Part shown: positions 37,856 to 47,326 of the stretch, in pieces
Layout of the letters: each line of letters starts with the position of its first letter
How positions within the stretch are numbered: the stretch's first letter is position 1
Assembly (NCBI GenBank): GCA_002010075.1
Contig: MTMG01000008.1
Coordinates: 1-50,147, forward strand
Source of the DNA: Methanomicrobia archaeon JdFR-19
GTDB taxonomy: Archaea; Halobacteriota; Methanosarcinia; DSM-18856; Methermicoccaceae
DNA: 50,147 nucleotides
Reading direction: 5' to 3'
The notes under the pieces: model-generated
What the model was told of the DNA's origin: nothing
What the model saw: only the letters and a program-made list of their open reading frames with translations
Databases searched by the model: none
Program-made: the position numbers and the translations under genes

Positions 37856-38824
37856 ATGATAACATATTCGAGGAATGTCTTCATACCATTAACCCACACT
37901 TGCTTTAACAGATGTGCGTACTGTGGGTTCAGGTCTGATGACATCACCCTCATGTCTCTGAAAGATGTCGAGGTGTTGCTTGGAAAGGCAAGGAAGGCAA
38001 CTGAAGCACTTCTCACTTTTGGGGATAGTCCTGCAAGGGTGGGGGGTTTCGTCAGGGCACTCGATGAGCAGGGATATGTGAGCTTTGTGGCATATGTAAG
38101 AAAGGCATGCGAGCTTGCAATATCTTATGGGCTCATACCCCACACAAATGCGGGTGTGCTGAAAAGAAGAGAGTTGAAGTACCTCAAACCATACAACGGG
38201 AGCATGGGACTGATGCTTGAGACAACAGCAGATTTGCCTGCACATGCAAAAAGCCCCTCAAAAAATCCAAAGAAGAGATTGAGAGTAATAAGATACGCAG
38301 GTTCTCTTAGAATTCCTTTCACAACCGGTATCCTCGTGGGCATAGGTGAGAGCTGGGATGATAGAATAGAGTCATTGTCAAAGATTGCAGAGCTTCATGA
38401 GAGGTATGGACACATTCAGGAGGTCATAATACAGGGCTTCTCACCGAAGAAGGGGACTGCCATGGAGAATCATTCTTGTCCCCCTCCTACCGAACTTTTG
38501 GAATGTGTGAGAATTGCAAGAGAACAACTTCCAGAGGATGTTGTTGTTCAGATCCCCCCTAATCTGATACCCATGGAAATGCTTCCTGAGTTCATAAAGG
38601 CAGGAGCATCTGATGTGGGAGGGATATCTGAAATAACTCCAGACTACATAAATCCAGAAGCTCCATGGCCCTCTGTTTCAGAGCTAAGAAGGGTAGTTGG
38701 GAGTGTGAGAGAGAGGCTTTGCATCCATCCAAAATATATTTTGTTGGGATGGTATGGAAAAAAAGTAGAGCATCTTGTTGAGGAGCTTGCTGGAGAAGAT
38801 GGGTTGGTTGCCCAATCCTTTTAA
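37856..38824 (+). CDS. cofG: CofG, 7,8-didemethyl-8-hydroxy-5-deazariboflavin (Fo) synthase subunit 1
   Basis: Radical SAM enzyme that, with CofH, makes the F420 chromophore Fo. 322 residues with the [4Fe-4S] cysteines Cys16, Cys20, Cys23 in THTCFNRCAYCGF, TFGDSPA, PHTNAGVL, GLMLETTA and the C-terminal GGISEITPDYINPEAPWP. cofH is not nearby. It overlaps convergent fumarase beta by 4 bases. The stop is TAA. Confidence 0.95.
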   Translation: MITYSRNVFIPLTHTCFNRCAYCGFRSDDITLMSLKDVEVLLGKARKATEALLTFGDSPARVGGFVRALDEQGYVSFVAYVRKACELAISYGLIPHTNAGVLKRRELKYLKPYNGSMGLMLETTADLPAHAKSPSKNPKKRLRVIRYAGSLRIPFTTGILVGIGESWDDRIESLSKIAELHERYGHIQEVIIQGFSPKKGTAMENHSCPPPTELLECVRIAREQLPEDVVVQIPPNLIPMEMLPEFIKAGASDVGGISEITPDYINPEAPWPSVSELRRVVGSVRERLCIHPKYILLGWYGKKVEHLVEELAGEDGLVAQSF

Positions 38825-39390
38825 TCTCTTGTCAACTCATCTAACCTCTGTTTAGATGTCTTTCTTACTTTCTCATACAGACTATTTCCAGTGGAATCCA
38901 CACTTACTATGAGTGGGCCGAACCCTTCCACATCCAATTCCCACATCGCCTCTGGCATACCAAGTTCCAGCCAGTGAGGAACCGCTCTCTTCACAAATGA
39001 TGCAGCCAGAGCACCACACCCCCCACAAAAACTAAGATAAACTCCTTTCCCCTTCAAGATTTCAGGTGCAGTACTCATCCCTCCTTTCCCAACAATTGCT
39101 CTAACACCTTTTTTGAGAATCGGCTCAGTTATGTAAGCCATTCTTTCACTTGTGGTTGGACCTGCAGATACCACTCTCCACACTCCGTCTTCGTTGATAG
39201 CCAGAGGTCCGCAGTGATATATGACCGCACCTTCGAGCTCAACCGGTGCCTCTTTTTCAATCATTCTCATGTGTGCCCTATCTCTGGCAGTATATATCGT
39301 ACCGTTCAGCTCGACTATGTCTCCCGCTCTCAGTTTCAGAACCTCTTCTCCCAACGGAGTTTTCAACCTCTCAGTCAATCTCTCAATCAT
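38821..39390 (-). CDS. Fumarate hydratase (class I) beta subunit
   Basis: 189-residue C-terminal-type subunit of two-subunit class I fumarases or L(+)-tartrate dehydratase; the alpha subunit carrying the iron-sulfur Cys is not in the window. Signatures: IVELNGTIYTARDRAH, YHCGPLA, SAGPTTSERM, GKGGMS and CGGCGALAA. The likely role is the reductive or oxidative TCA branch to malate. It lies directly downstream of the site-2 protease gene. The stop is TAA. Confidence 0.88.
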   Translation of the reverse strand: MIERLTERLKTPLGEEVLKLRAGDIVELNGTIYTARDRAHMRMIEKEAPVELEGAVIYHCGPLAINEDGVWRVVSAGPTTSERMAYITEPILKKGVRAIVGKGGMSTAPEILKGKGVYLSFCGGCGALAASFVKRAVPHWLELGMPEAMWELDVEGFGPLIVSVDSTGNSLYEKVRKTSKQRLDELTRD

Positions 39391-40500
39391 TTATGTCTCC
39401 TCTCTCACAGACAGAATTTGAAGTGCCCTGACTATGTCTGTTCTTGATATGATCCCGACAACTCTGTCATTCTCAACCACGAGCAACCTCCCAGAAGTTG
39501 AGCCTTGTAATTTTTTAAGTGCCTCTGACACATCATTATCCACATCTATTGTCTCCACTATCGGGTTCATAACATCTTTTACAAACACAATTTCTCTTTG
39601 TGTGAAAGGTACTCTCTGCAAGTCTCTAAACGTGACTATGCCCACCACATCATCTACTGTTATGAGACCGTTTTCTGGAATACGTGATACAACAGGATAC
39701 CCAGCGTATCTTGTATGGAACATCAATTCGAGAAGTTCAGACACCCTCATGTCTGGCAGGGCATACACAATGTTCTCACTCATGAGTTCTCTAACCTTCA
39801 CACCTTCAAGAACGGATTTCATGCGGGTTGCAGACTCCTCTTCACTCGCACCGATGTATATGAAAAATGCTATGAGCACAAGCCATATGCTCACGAACAC
39901 TCCCACGAGTCCCATGATGAACGCAAATATCTTACCTATGAATGCAGCTTTTCTTGTTGCCTCTGTGTATGGATATTTTGTTGCGAAATATGCTCTGAGT
40001 ATTCTTCCTCCATCCATTGGAAATGCAGGGATGAGGTTGAACGCTCCGAGGAGTATGTTTATGAAGCCAAGCACACGCAAGACCCTTATTATTCCTCCGT
40101 CCATAAACACCGAGAGCCCCATGTAGAGTGCGAGCAGTGTTGTGCCAATCACAAAGCTGACAAGCGGACCAACAAAAGCCATCTTTGCCTCTTCAGATGG
40201 TTTTTTAGATATCTCTTCTATCTGAGAAACACCTCCGAAGATGAAGAGTGTAATGCCAAGTATTCTTGAGCCATATCTCATTGCAACAAGCGAATGACCA
40301 AGCTCATGGAGTAGAACTGAGACAAAAAGAAGAATAGCAGTCACCAACCCCCATATGTAGTTGTATGGAGAAGGAAAATCACCAAACCCAAAGCGGTTAT
40401 CAACCGAGAAAACGAACACGAACAGAGGAAGAACAAGCAGGAATGTTATGTGTATTTTTATGGGTATTCCCTTTATCTTTCCTATTTCGTATGACCACAT
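39391..40500 (-). CDS. Site-2 protease family (M50) metalloprotease with CBS domains
   Basis: 369-residue intramembrane protease with about six hydrophobic segments. The zinc site HELGH is at 65-69 and the second ligand lies in FNLIPAFPMDGGRILRAY. Two CBS domains follow from about residue 240 (GYPVVSRIPENGLITVDDVV and LLVVENDRVVGIISRTDIV). This SREBP/SpoIVFB-type arrangement cleaves membrane-bound regulators; the substrate is unknown. It lies directly downstream of pyrG. The stop is TAA. Confidence 0.9.
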   Translation of the reverse strand: MWSYEIGKIKGIPIKIHITFLLVLPLFVFVFSVDNRFGFGDFPSPYNYIWGLVTAILLFVSVLLHELGHSLVAMRYGSRILGITLFIFGGVSQIEEISKKPSEEAKMAFVGPLVSFVIGTTLLALYMGLSVFMDGGIIRVLRVLGFINILLGAFNLIPAFPMDGGRILRAYFATKYPYTEATRKAAFIGKIFAFIMGLVGVFVSIWLVLIAFFIYIGASEEESATRMKSVLEGVKVRELMSENIVYALPDMRVSELLELMFHTRYAGYPVVSRIPENGLITVDDVVGIVTFRDLQRVPFTQREIVFVKDVMNPIVETIDVDNDVSEALKKLQGSTSGRLLVVENDRVVGIISRTDIVRALQILSVREET

Positions 40501-40504
40501 CAGC

Positions 40505-42094
40505 TCACCTCAACATTGATCTGAGAAATCCAACGAAGGGGGGAGACGCCTTCCCAGGTCTTGAATTGAATTCTGGATGGAACTGGGTTGCAAGATAGAA
40601 CCTGTTCTTCGGGAACTCAATTATTTCAACTCTTTCTTTATGTGTTCCAGAGATTACAAGCCCGTGCTTTTGAAGGAGAGGTACGTACTTTGGATTTACC
40701 TCATAACGGTGCCTGTGCCTCTCTCTTATTTTCTTTCTACCATAAATCTGATGGGCAAGTGTCCCCTCTACTATGTCTATCTCATACCCACCAAGTCTCA
40801 TCGTCCCCCCATAATCTTTCAATTTCTTCTGCTCTGGTAGTAAATCTATGACTGGATGTGGTGTCTCCGACCACTCTGTGCTTCCTGCACCCTCAAGTCC
40901 GACAACATTTCTTGCAAACTCCACAATCGATAACTGCATACCAAGACACAATCCAAGATACGGGATGTCATGCTCTCTTGCGTATCTGATAGCCATCATT
41001 TTACCCTCTACCCCCCTCGTACCGAACCCACCCGGCACCAGTATGCCATGGTAATCCCAGAGCCTTTCCACCCCCTCTTCATCTTCCTCAAACTCCTCTG
41101 CCTCAATCCATTCTATCTTTGGCTTGCATCCAAGCTCCATGGCAGCATGTTTGATTGCCTCTCTTATACTGAGATACGAGTCCACAAGGTGTGTGTACTT
41201 ACCAACAATTGCAATTCTTGGCATCTTCACATGTTTCCTTCTCGATATCGAGTCAAGCTGGATGACAACATTTTCCCACGAACTCTCCATAGCGTCTCTG
41301 TCATCAAGCTTCAGTTTTTCTTTTATCACATCAAATAGCCCCTCTTCAGCGAACACAGAGGGAAGCCTGTATATATCATCAACATCCACAGCACCGATTA
41401 CAGCCTCCTTTTTAACATCACAGAAAAGTGAAATCTTCTCTTTTGTGGAGTCAAGAAGTGGCTCTCTACATCTGGCAACTATGACATCTGGTTGGAGTCC
41501 CAACTCTCTCAACTCCTTCACTGAGTGTTGGGTTGGTTTCGTCTTTTGCTCTCCCTGAGCATCGTTGAGAACAAGAGTAACGTGCACAAACATCACTTCT
41601 TCTTCCATTCTCAACTGCCTGAGTGTTTCTAAGAAAGGCATGCTCTCTATGTCTCCAACCGTTCCACCCACTTCTATCAGGCATATCTCAGCCTCACTTC
41701 TCTCAGCCACGTCCTTTATCTGCCTCTTTATCTCATCTGTTATGTGAGGGATTATCTGGACAGTGCTACCGAGGTATTCTCCTCTCCTCTCTTTGGTTAT
41801 GACACTAAGGTAAACCTTGCCTGTTGTGATATTGTGGTCTTTTGTAAGCTCGATATCAAGGAATCTCTCATAGTTTCCGAGGTCTAAATCTACTTCCCCA
41901 CCATCGTCCAGAACGAAAACCTCTCCGTGCTGATAGGGATTCATAGTTCCTGCATCCACATTGAGATATGGGTCTATCTTGATTGCTGTGACTTCGTACC
42001 CCTTGTTTTTGAGAAGTCTTCCGATGGATGCGGTTGTTATGCCTTTGCCAAGACCACTCATCACTCCGCCCGTAACCACTATGTACTTTACCAC
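40505..42094 (-). CDS. pyrG: CTP synthase
   Basis: Converts UTP to CTP with glutamine and ATP, 529 residues. The synthetase domain begins [26 protein letters not shown], and [21 protein letters not shown] follows. The glutaminase domain has the Cys nucleophile in [16 protein letters not shown] and ends with [10 protein letters not shown] (His/Glu). It is followed by the M50 protease gene and preceded by Trm112 (6-base gap). The stop is TGA. Confidence 0.96.
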   Translation of the reverse strand: MVKYIVVTGGVMSGLGKGITTASIGRLLKNKGYEVTAIKIDPYLNVDAGTMNPYQHGEVFVLDDGGEVDLDLGNYERFLDIELTKDHNITTGKVYLSVITKERRGEYLGSTVQIIPHITDEIKRQIKDVAERSEAEICLIEVGGTVGDIESMPFLETLRQLRMEEEVMFVHVTLVLNDAQGEQKTKPTQHSVKELRELGLQPDVIVARCREPLLDSTKEKISLFCDVKKEAVIGAVDVDDIYRLPSVFAEEGLFDVIKEKLKLDDRDAMESSWENVVIQLDSISRRKHVKMPRIAIVGKYTHLVDSYLSIREAIKHAAMELGCKPKIEWIEAEEFEEDEEGVERLWDYHGILVPGGFGTRGVEGKMMAIRYAREHDIPYLGLCLGMQLSIVEFARNVVGLEGAGSTEWSETPHPVIDLLPEQKKLKDYGGTMRLGGYEIDIVEGTLAHQIYGRKKIRERHRHRYEVNPKYVPLLQKHGLVISGTHKERVEIIEFPKNRFYLATQFHPEFNSRPGKASPPFVGFLRSMLR

Positions 42095-42100
42095 GACCTC

Positions 42101-42286
42101 TCACTCCTCCCTCAGTTCTGGAGGAAGCATATTGGGTATTCCATCTTCTATGGGATATGTAACATTACACTCCTTACAGATGAGCATCCCCTCAACGATC
42201 TCTTCTCCTTCCGTTCTCTCTACTCTCAGTTCGAGCTCTCCTTTACATAGAGGGCATGCAAGAATTTCCATCAACCAGTTCTTCAT
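42101..42286 (-). CDS. Trm112-like methyltransferase activator
   Basis: 61 residues from the ATG at 42286; an ATG at 42295 would add three. The four-cysteine zinc motif (ILACPLCKG and ICKECNVTYPI) and end DGIPNMLP are the Trm112 family pattern. Trm112 stabilises several SAM-dependent methyltransferases that modify tRNA, rRNA and protein in archaea. The stop is TGA. Confidence 0.85.
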   Translation of the reverse strand: MKNWLMEILACPLCKGELELRVERTEGEEIVEGMLICKECNVTYPIEDGIPNMLPPELREE

Positions 42287-42294
42287 ACTCCTCA

Positions 42295-42340
42295 CTTGCT
42301 TAGGGATGTTATATATTTTTAATGTTTAAGCCTAAGTAAG
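42295..42340. promoter_or_regulatory. Inverted repeat flanking a TATA box between Trm112 and DUF22
   Basis: CTTGCTTAGG (42295-42304) and CCTAAGTAAG (42331-42340) are complementary at 9 of 10 positions and bracket the TATA-like GTTATATATTTTTAATG. The right arm ends five bases before the DUF22 start. It could be an operator. Confidence 0.45.
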
Positions 42341-42344
42341 AGAT

Positions 42345-42743
42345 ATGGAAGAACCAATTCCAGAGCATTTTACAATAGCACTGTGTGAGGGAGAACATCT
42401 CGAGAGAACTGATGTATGGGCAATTCCTTATTGGTTCGTTTTATCAACAAAAGCTCGATGGGAGATGGTGATATCAGACGAGGACATCAGATTGAAAAAG
42501 GGAGAGGTTGCCATCATTTCTGTGAAAGAGGTGAAAATCCCTAAGAACCACATCATCATACCTCACGGAAGAACTTTCAATCCAATGGGGTGTGTTTTGA
42601 AGGTTGCTCATGAGGGTCTTTACCTTGTGGAGTGCGAGAGAGTTATAGACAGCGTGATATTCTTCGCCCTCCAAGATTATCATGTGAGGAAGGGAGATTT
42701 GCTTGATGTACTTCAGGTATATCCGATATCAATCAGACGTTGA
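42345..42743 (+). CDS. DUF22 domain protein
   Basis: 132 residues of an archaeal family of unknown function. It has a beta-rich pattern with AIPYWFVLSTKARWEMV, then HGRTFNPMGCVLKV and KGDLLDVLQVYPI. The fold and chemistry are not known to me. It is a single gene with its own promoter, divergent from Trm112. The stop is TGA. Confidence 0.7.
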   Translation: MEEPIPEHFTIALCEGEHLERTDVWAIPYWFVLSTKARWEMVISDEDIRLKKGEVAIISVKEVKIPKNHIIIPHGRTFNPMGCVLKVAHEGLYLVECERVIDSVIFFALQDYHVRKGDLLDVLQVYPISIRR

Positions 42744-42833
42744 GAATAATGGAGGAGGGGGTGGTTGGACAAAAACATAAAATATTACTTATATCAAATT
42801 TACTTTACCACCCTTCCAATTGTTTATATTAAT

Positions 42834-42845
42834 CTTATATAAAGG
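42834..42845 (+). promoter_or_regulatory. TATA box for mptA
   Basis: CTTATATAAAGG lies about 35-45 bases before the preferred ATG at 42879, giving a very short leader. It supports that start over the in-frame GTG at 42864. Confidence 0.55.
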
Positions 42846-42878
42846 TTATGACAAAAGGTAAGCGTGAAGTGGTTTGTC

Positions 42879-43814
42879 ATGAAAAAGCTTCCAGACGTCC
42901 AAGCGAACTATCCAGACATCCCTCTCAACCTTACGAGGGTTGGAGTTACAAATGTTAAGAAGCTTGTCGAGGTTGCAAGAAAGGGAAAGCGACCCATCGT
43001 CCTCATATCAACGTTTGACATATTCGTTGACCTGCCATCAGAGAGAAAAGGGGCGAACTTGTCAAGAAACTTCGAAGCCATAAATGAGGTGCTTGAGGAA
43101 GCGGTCTCTTCTCCCATATACGAAATAGAGAGTTTGTGTGAGGCTGTTGCAAATCGTTTGCTCGGGTGTCATGAATATGCAAAAAAGGCAGAGGTCAGAA
43201 TGAGGAGCGAGTACACGATAAAGAGAGTTTCTCCCGTAACGAAAACAAGTTGTCAAGACATGGTCGAGATATTTGCTGAGGCAGTATCCTATCGTGATCC
43301 TGAGTTTAGAAGCAAGAAAGTGGTTGGAGCAGAGGTAGTGGGAATGACAGTCTGTCCATGTGCCCAAGGCATAATGAGGGCAAGGGCTATAGAGGAAATG
43401 AGAAAGGTTGGGATACCAGACGATAAGATTGAAGCCTTCCTTCAAAGGATGCCCATGCCAAGCCACAATCAAAGAGGGAGGGGAAGGATTGCAATACAGG
43501 TTCATAACAGCGAGAGGGTCTCTCTTTCTAAAATCATCGAAATAATAGAGTCTTCGATGAGTGCACAGATATATGAGGTTCTAAAGAGAGATGATGAAGC
43601 ACTTATGGTGTATCAGGCACACCTAAATCCAAAGTTCGTAGAGGATTGCGTGAGGACGATGGCATACAAAATCGTATCTGAGTTCTCGTATCTACCAGAT
43701 GATGCTGTAGTCACGATAGCCCAGATAAACGAGGAGAGCATCCATCATCACAATGCATTTGCAGAGAGAATAGCAACGATAGGAGAACTGAGGCAGGAAC
43801 TGAATATAAAGTGA
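42879..43814 (+). CDS. mptA: GTP cyclohydrolase MptA (FolE2 family)
   Basis: Makes 7,8-dihydro-D-neopterin 2',3'-cyclic phosphate from GTP, the first step of tetrahydromethanopterin synthesis. 311 residues from 42879, beginning [22 protein letters not shown]. The catalytic Cys region [17 protein letters not shown] and the metal His of [12 protein letters not shown] are the family landmarks. A methanopterin precursor pathway points to a C1-using archaeon. The stop is TGA. Confidence 0.93.
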   Translation: MKKLPDVQANYPDIPLNLTRVGVTNVKKLVEVARKGKRPIVLISTFDIFVDLPSERKGANLSRNFEAINEVLEEAVSSPIYEIESLCEAVANRLLGCHEYAKKAEVRMRSEYTIKRVSPVTKTSCQDMVEIFAEAVSYRDPEFRSKKVVGAEVVGMTVCPCAQGIMRARAIEEMRKVGIPDDKIEAFLQRMPMPSHNQRGRGRIAIQVHNSERVSLSKIIEIIESSMSAQIYEVLKRDDEALMVYQAHLNPKFVEDCVRTMAYKIVSEFSYLPDDAVVTIAQINEESIHHHNAFAERIATIGELRQELNIK

Positions 43815-43833
43815 ATATATAAATAGTTTAAAA
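43814..43833 (+). promoter_or_regulatory. TATA box for the TBP gene
   Basis: The AT-rich run AATATATAAATAGTTTAAAA lies 25-45 bases before the TBP ATG at 43859. TBP thus appears to be read from a strong TATA element, which would allow autoregulation. Confidence 0.55.
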
Positions 43834-43858
43834 TAACTAAAAAACGTGGGGACACTTT

Positions 43859-44398
43859 ATGATAAGGATTGAGAATGTTGTCGCTTCTACAAAACTGGCA
43901 GACTCTTTCGACCTGAATCGTATCGTTGCTGAGTTCGAGGATGCAGAGTACAATCGAAAGAAATTTCCCGGTCTGGTTTATCGCGTGAAGAATCCGAAGG
44001 CTGCCTTCCTCGTGTTCACGTCTGGAAAGGTGGTTTGCACAGGTGCAAAGTCGGTGGAGGATGTGCATACTGTCATACATAGGGTTGCCAAACACTTTAG
44101 AGACCATGGCATCCCCACGTACGAGAATCCCGATATCAAGGTACAGAATATCGTAGCTTCTGCAGACCTTGGGGCAGACCTGAATCTGAACGCAATAGCG
44201 ATAGAGATGGGATTTGAGAATATAGAGTACGAGCCAGAGCAGTTCCCCGGTCTTGTTTACAGATTGGATGAGCCAAAAGTGGTTGTTTTGATATTCAGCT
44301 CTGGAAAACTCGTCGTCACCGGTGGAAAATCACCAGAAGCCTGTGTGAAAGGCGTCGAAAAGGTGAGAGAACAACTTGAAAAAATGGGATTGCTGTGA
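43859..44398 (+). CDS. tbp: TATA-box binding protein
   Basis: 179 residues built of the two TBP repeats: repeat 1 [39 protein letters not shown]; repeat 2 [40 protein letters not shown]. Key DNA-contact positions are conserved. It is followed three bases later by tsr3. The stop is TGA. Confidence 0.97.
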   Translation: MIRIENVVASTKLADSFDLNRIVAEFEDAEYNRKKFPGLVYRVKNPKAAFLVFTSGKVVCTGAKSVEDVHTVIHRVAKHFRDHGIPTYENPDIKVQNIVASADLGADLNLNAIAIEMGFENIEYEPEQFPGLVYRLDEPKVVVLIFSSGKLVVTGGKSPEACVKGVEKVREQLEKMGLL

Positions 44399-44401
44399 GT
44401 G

Positions 44402-44896
44402 ATGAGACTGTTGGTTTATCATGCAAATCAATGTGATCCAAAGAAATGTACGGGCAGAAAACTCGCCCGATTTGGTCTTGTACGCCTTATAAGAAATTTC
44501 AGGGAAGCGCCATCGGGTTCTGTGCTATTGAACCCATTTTCCAAGAAAGCCCTTTCGAGAGAGGATTCAAACACCCCAGCCATTGTGGCACTCGATTGCT
44601 CATGGGATAGGGTTGAGAAAATGTTTCCAGTTCGTGGCATGAGGTCAAGGTCGCTTCCATATCTGGTTGCCTCAAATCCCGTGAACTTTGGTAAGCCATT
44701 CAAACTGTCAACTGCAGAGGCACTCGCAGCCTCACTTTACATCTTGGGGTACAAGGAGATGGCTTTCGAAATCATGTCTAAATTTAAGTGGGGGCATGTT
44801 TTTCTGGAGATGAACAAACAACCACTCGAAGAATACTCGAGAGCAAAAACATCGATTGAGGTCGTGAAAATACAGAACGAATACATGGGATTATAA
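44402..44896 (+). CDS. tsr3: Tsr3, 16S rRNA aminocarboxypropyltransferase
   Basis: Transfers the 3-amino-3-carboxypropyl group of SAM onto a small-subunit rRNA pseudouridine (SPOUT-like fold). 164 residues: YHANQCDPKKCTGRKLARFGLV, LDCSWDRVEKMF, RSLPYLVASNPVNFGKPFKLSTAEALAA match the archaeal DUF367/Tsr3 family. The ATG at 44402 follows the TBP TGA closely; a GTG lies at 44399. The stop is TAA. Confidence 0.92.
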   Translation: MRLLVYHANQCDPKKCTGRKLARFGLVRLIRNFREAPSGSVLLNPFSKKALSREDSNTPAIVALDCSWDRVEKMFPVRGMRSRSLPYLVASNPVNFGKPFKLSTAEALAASLYILGYKEMAFEIMSKFKWGHVFLEMNKQPLEEYSRAKTSIEVVKIQNEYMGL

Positions 44897-44900
44897 GAGT

Positions 44901-44922
44901 TTATAAAAAAGCTTTTTTATAA
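44901..44922. promoter_or_regulatory. Perfect 22-base palindrome in the argG promoter
   Basis: A perfect inverted repeat with half-site TTATAAAAAAG ends 19 bases before the argG ATG. It overlaps the place where a TATA box would lie, so it may be both promoter core and operator; a poly-A/T hairpin for the tsr3 transcript is also possible. Confidence 0.55.
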
Positions 44923-44941
44923 CGTTATCAACATCAAATTC

Positions 44942-46096
44942 ATGGGTAAGGTAGTTCTTGCATATTCCGGAGGGCTGGACACATCTGTGTGCGTACCATT
45001 GCTCAGAGAGCATTATGGTTTTGATAGCGTAATTACTGTTTTGGTTGATGTTGGACAGCCAGATATATCAGAGGCAGAGCAGAAAGGTAGGATGATAGCT
45101 GACGAACATTACACCATTGATGCGAAGAGAGAATTTGTTGTGGATTACATCTTCCCCCTCATAAAGGCGAATGGATGTTATGAGGGATATGTTTTAGGAA
45201 CAGCAATCGCTCGCCCCCTCATCGCAAGAAAAGTTATCGATATAGCTCGCAAGGTTGGGGCAGATGCTGTCGCTCATGGATGCACAGGAAAAGGAAATGA
45301 CCAGCTGAGGTTTGAGGCAATATTCAGAGCAACTGAATTCAAAGTTGTGGCACCCATGAGGGAACTTGAACTAACGAGGGAATGGGAGATAGAGTATGCA
45401 AAGAAGCACAAGATACCTGTTCCTGCAACCAAAGAAAAACCTTGGAGTGTGGATGAGAATCTCTGGTCGAGGTCAATAGAGGGAGGAATTCTTGAAGAAC
45501 CAGGGAATGTTACGCCTGAAGAGGTGTATGCTTGGACATCATCCAAAGAAACGAGTCCAGAGGAAATAATGGTAGAATTTGAGAGAGGTATTCCGACCAA
45601 AGTTAATGGAAAGACGTTTGAGCCAGTCGAGTTGATAAAGAAGCTGAACGAGATTGGTGGGAGACACGGAGTTGGAAGAACAGATATGATAGAGGACAGG
45701 GTGATAGGGATAAAGGCGAGGGAGAATTATGAGCATCCAGCTGCAACCATCCTCCTTACAGCCCATAGAGACCTCGAATCGCTCACGTTGACCTATCGCC
45801 AGCTGAAAATAAAAAGGATGCTTGAACAAGAATGGGCAGAACTCGTTTATCACGGCTTGGTTGAAGAGCCATTGTTCAAGGATTTGAATGCGTTTATTGA
45901 TTCAACACAAGAATGTGTGAGCGGATGGGTGAAGTTGAGGTTGCATGCGGGCTCGTGTGTGGTGGTTGCTCGTGGCTCTCCGAATGCCCTTTATTCTAAA
46001 GAACTTGCCTCCTTTGAGACAAAGATAGACGGCAGAGATGCAGAAGGTTTTTGCAAGCTTCATGGTCTTCAGGCAAGGTTGAGAAAACGCACATGA
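44942..46096 (+). CDS. argG: Argininosuccinate synthase
   Basis: Joins citrulline and aspartate using ATP in arginine synthesis. 384 residues: the PP-loop SGGLDTS at 9-15, [15 protein letters not shown], and [15 protein letters not shown] bare 22-base palindrome lies upstream. It is convergent with pus10, separated by 6 bases. The stop is TGA. Confidence 0.96.
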   Translation: MGKVVLAYSGGLDTSVCVPLLREHYGFDSVITVLVDVGQPDISEAEQKGRMIADEHYTIDAKREFVVDYIFPLIKANGCYEGYVLGTAIARPLIARKVIDIARKVGADAVAHGCTGKGNDQLRFEAIFRATEFKVVAPMRELELTREWEIEYAKKHKIPVPATKEKPWSVDENLWSRSIEGGILEEPGNVTPEEVYAWTSSKETSPEEIMVEFERGIPTKVNGKTFEPVELIKKLNEIGGRHGVGRTDMIEDRVIGIKARENYEHPAATILLTAHRDLESLTLTYRQLKIKRMLEQEWAELVYHGLVEEPLFKDLNAFIDSTQECVSGWVKLRLHAGSCVVVARGSPNALYSKELASFETKIDGRDAEGFCKLHGLQARLRKRT

Positions 46097-46102
46097 GGGG
46101 AT

Positions 46103-47326
46103 TCAGATAAGAACTTCAAGGACATCCAGTTCAACAACTCTTGCCTCGAGCCCCAAGAGTTCGGACAACGAGGGAGACGTCCTCCCCTCATCCCCTGAAA
46201 CAAGCTCTTTTATGTACGTACCACTTTCTGCCTCTATTTCAATTACAGCTTCTCTACCCTGATGAGAAACCAGTTTTGTGTTCATAATCCTTCTCTCTCT
46301 TGTAAGATCTGCTCTTCGATGGAGCACCCTTTTTGGGGTTCTCTGGAATATCACAGTATTTTTGAGCTTTTGAAGTGCCTCTTCAACCACCTTCTTCTCT
46401 ACCTCTTTTTCAAACTCTACCCTCACTCTGTAGATTTTGGGAGGTTTCATGCTCTTCACATGAAGGATATCTTCTCTCTCTCCATACTCGAGTCCAATTA
46501 CCTCAACCTTCCCAGCACAATATTCGTTTACCTCCCCTTCAAGCCATTTTAGGTCAATTTTTCTTTTTCTTGGCTTTATCACCTCAAGCACAAACGGTCT
46601 CCCCCTCCCCAGCATCCTTGCATCTATGTCCTCCCTTCCAGCACCATGAAATGCGGTATCCTCTGCTTTAAATTCTTCAATCACCCTCTTTGATATCAGC
46701 TCATCTATACTTTCGGGATACTGTTTTCCTGTGAATCCGCACTCTTCACATCCTCTTCCTTTACAGGAACGATGGGGCCACCTTGTTTGTGGAAATCCTC
46801 TTACAAGCTTTCTATACCTTCCCTTTATGAAAACAGACCTGGGATGTATTCTGACTTCGTCATTCTTGAGGTCTATGTGAACAACAACATCTGGTTTATG
46901 AAAATCCACCTCCTTTCCAAGGATGGAAGATATCTTTTTTCCAACCTCTCTGTTCAATTCCGCCTTTAGAGGCTCTGCATGTATCTCTCCATTTTCATAG
47001 AGAATCGACCAGGCATATTCTTCGTTTGCAGACAGCAATCCTGAGACAGTCGTACCAACAAGAAAAGTATCGAACTCATAATCTTCAAGTTTTTTCAGTG
47101 CTTTTTTTACCCAGTTATCTATCTCTGAAAACAGACCATTACAAATCCAGCATTTTCCCTCCTATCTCTCCTGAATCCCTTCCATTTCGAGCACCAGTCT
47201 TATTGCCTTTCCTCTTTCCTCATTTGTGTAGCCAGTTGCAAGTCTGCCAAACAATCTCCCAAGGCAATTGTCACATATGTATCCCTCCCCGAGGATTTTC
47301 TTTGCTTTTTCAAGAATCAAGAACAT
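46103..47326 (-). CDS. pus10: tRNA pseudouridine synthase Pus10 with one in-frame TAG (codon 55)
   Basis: Makes pseudouridine 54 and 55 in archaeal tRNA. The full reading gives 407 residues: an N-terminal zinc module with Cys18, Cys21 (YICDNCLGR) and, after TAG at 47162-47164, Cys59, Cys62 (GKCWICNGLF), then the THUMP-like part and the catalytic domain with FHGAGREDIDARMLGRGRPFV holding the catalytic Asp and GTYIKELVSGDEGRT near the end. The TAG falls between the two halves of the zinc site. The ATG at 47326 overlaps the valS stop. A standard-code call would start at a TTG at 47038 and lose the zinc module. The stop is TGA. Confidence 0.92.

Noticed and set aside
42744-42833. A hairpin terminator or small RNA between DUF22 and mptA
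   Set aside because: GGTGG and CCACC segments exist, but they are separated by about 45 bases of AT-rich DNA and form no convincing stem.
7733-47164. Eight genes as amber pseudogenes or sequencing errors
   Set aside because: Every lesion is TAG, the frame is always kept, downstream motifs are intact, several genes have two or three TAGs, and no gene uses TAG as its final stop.
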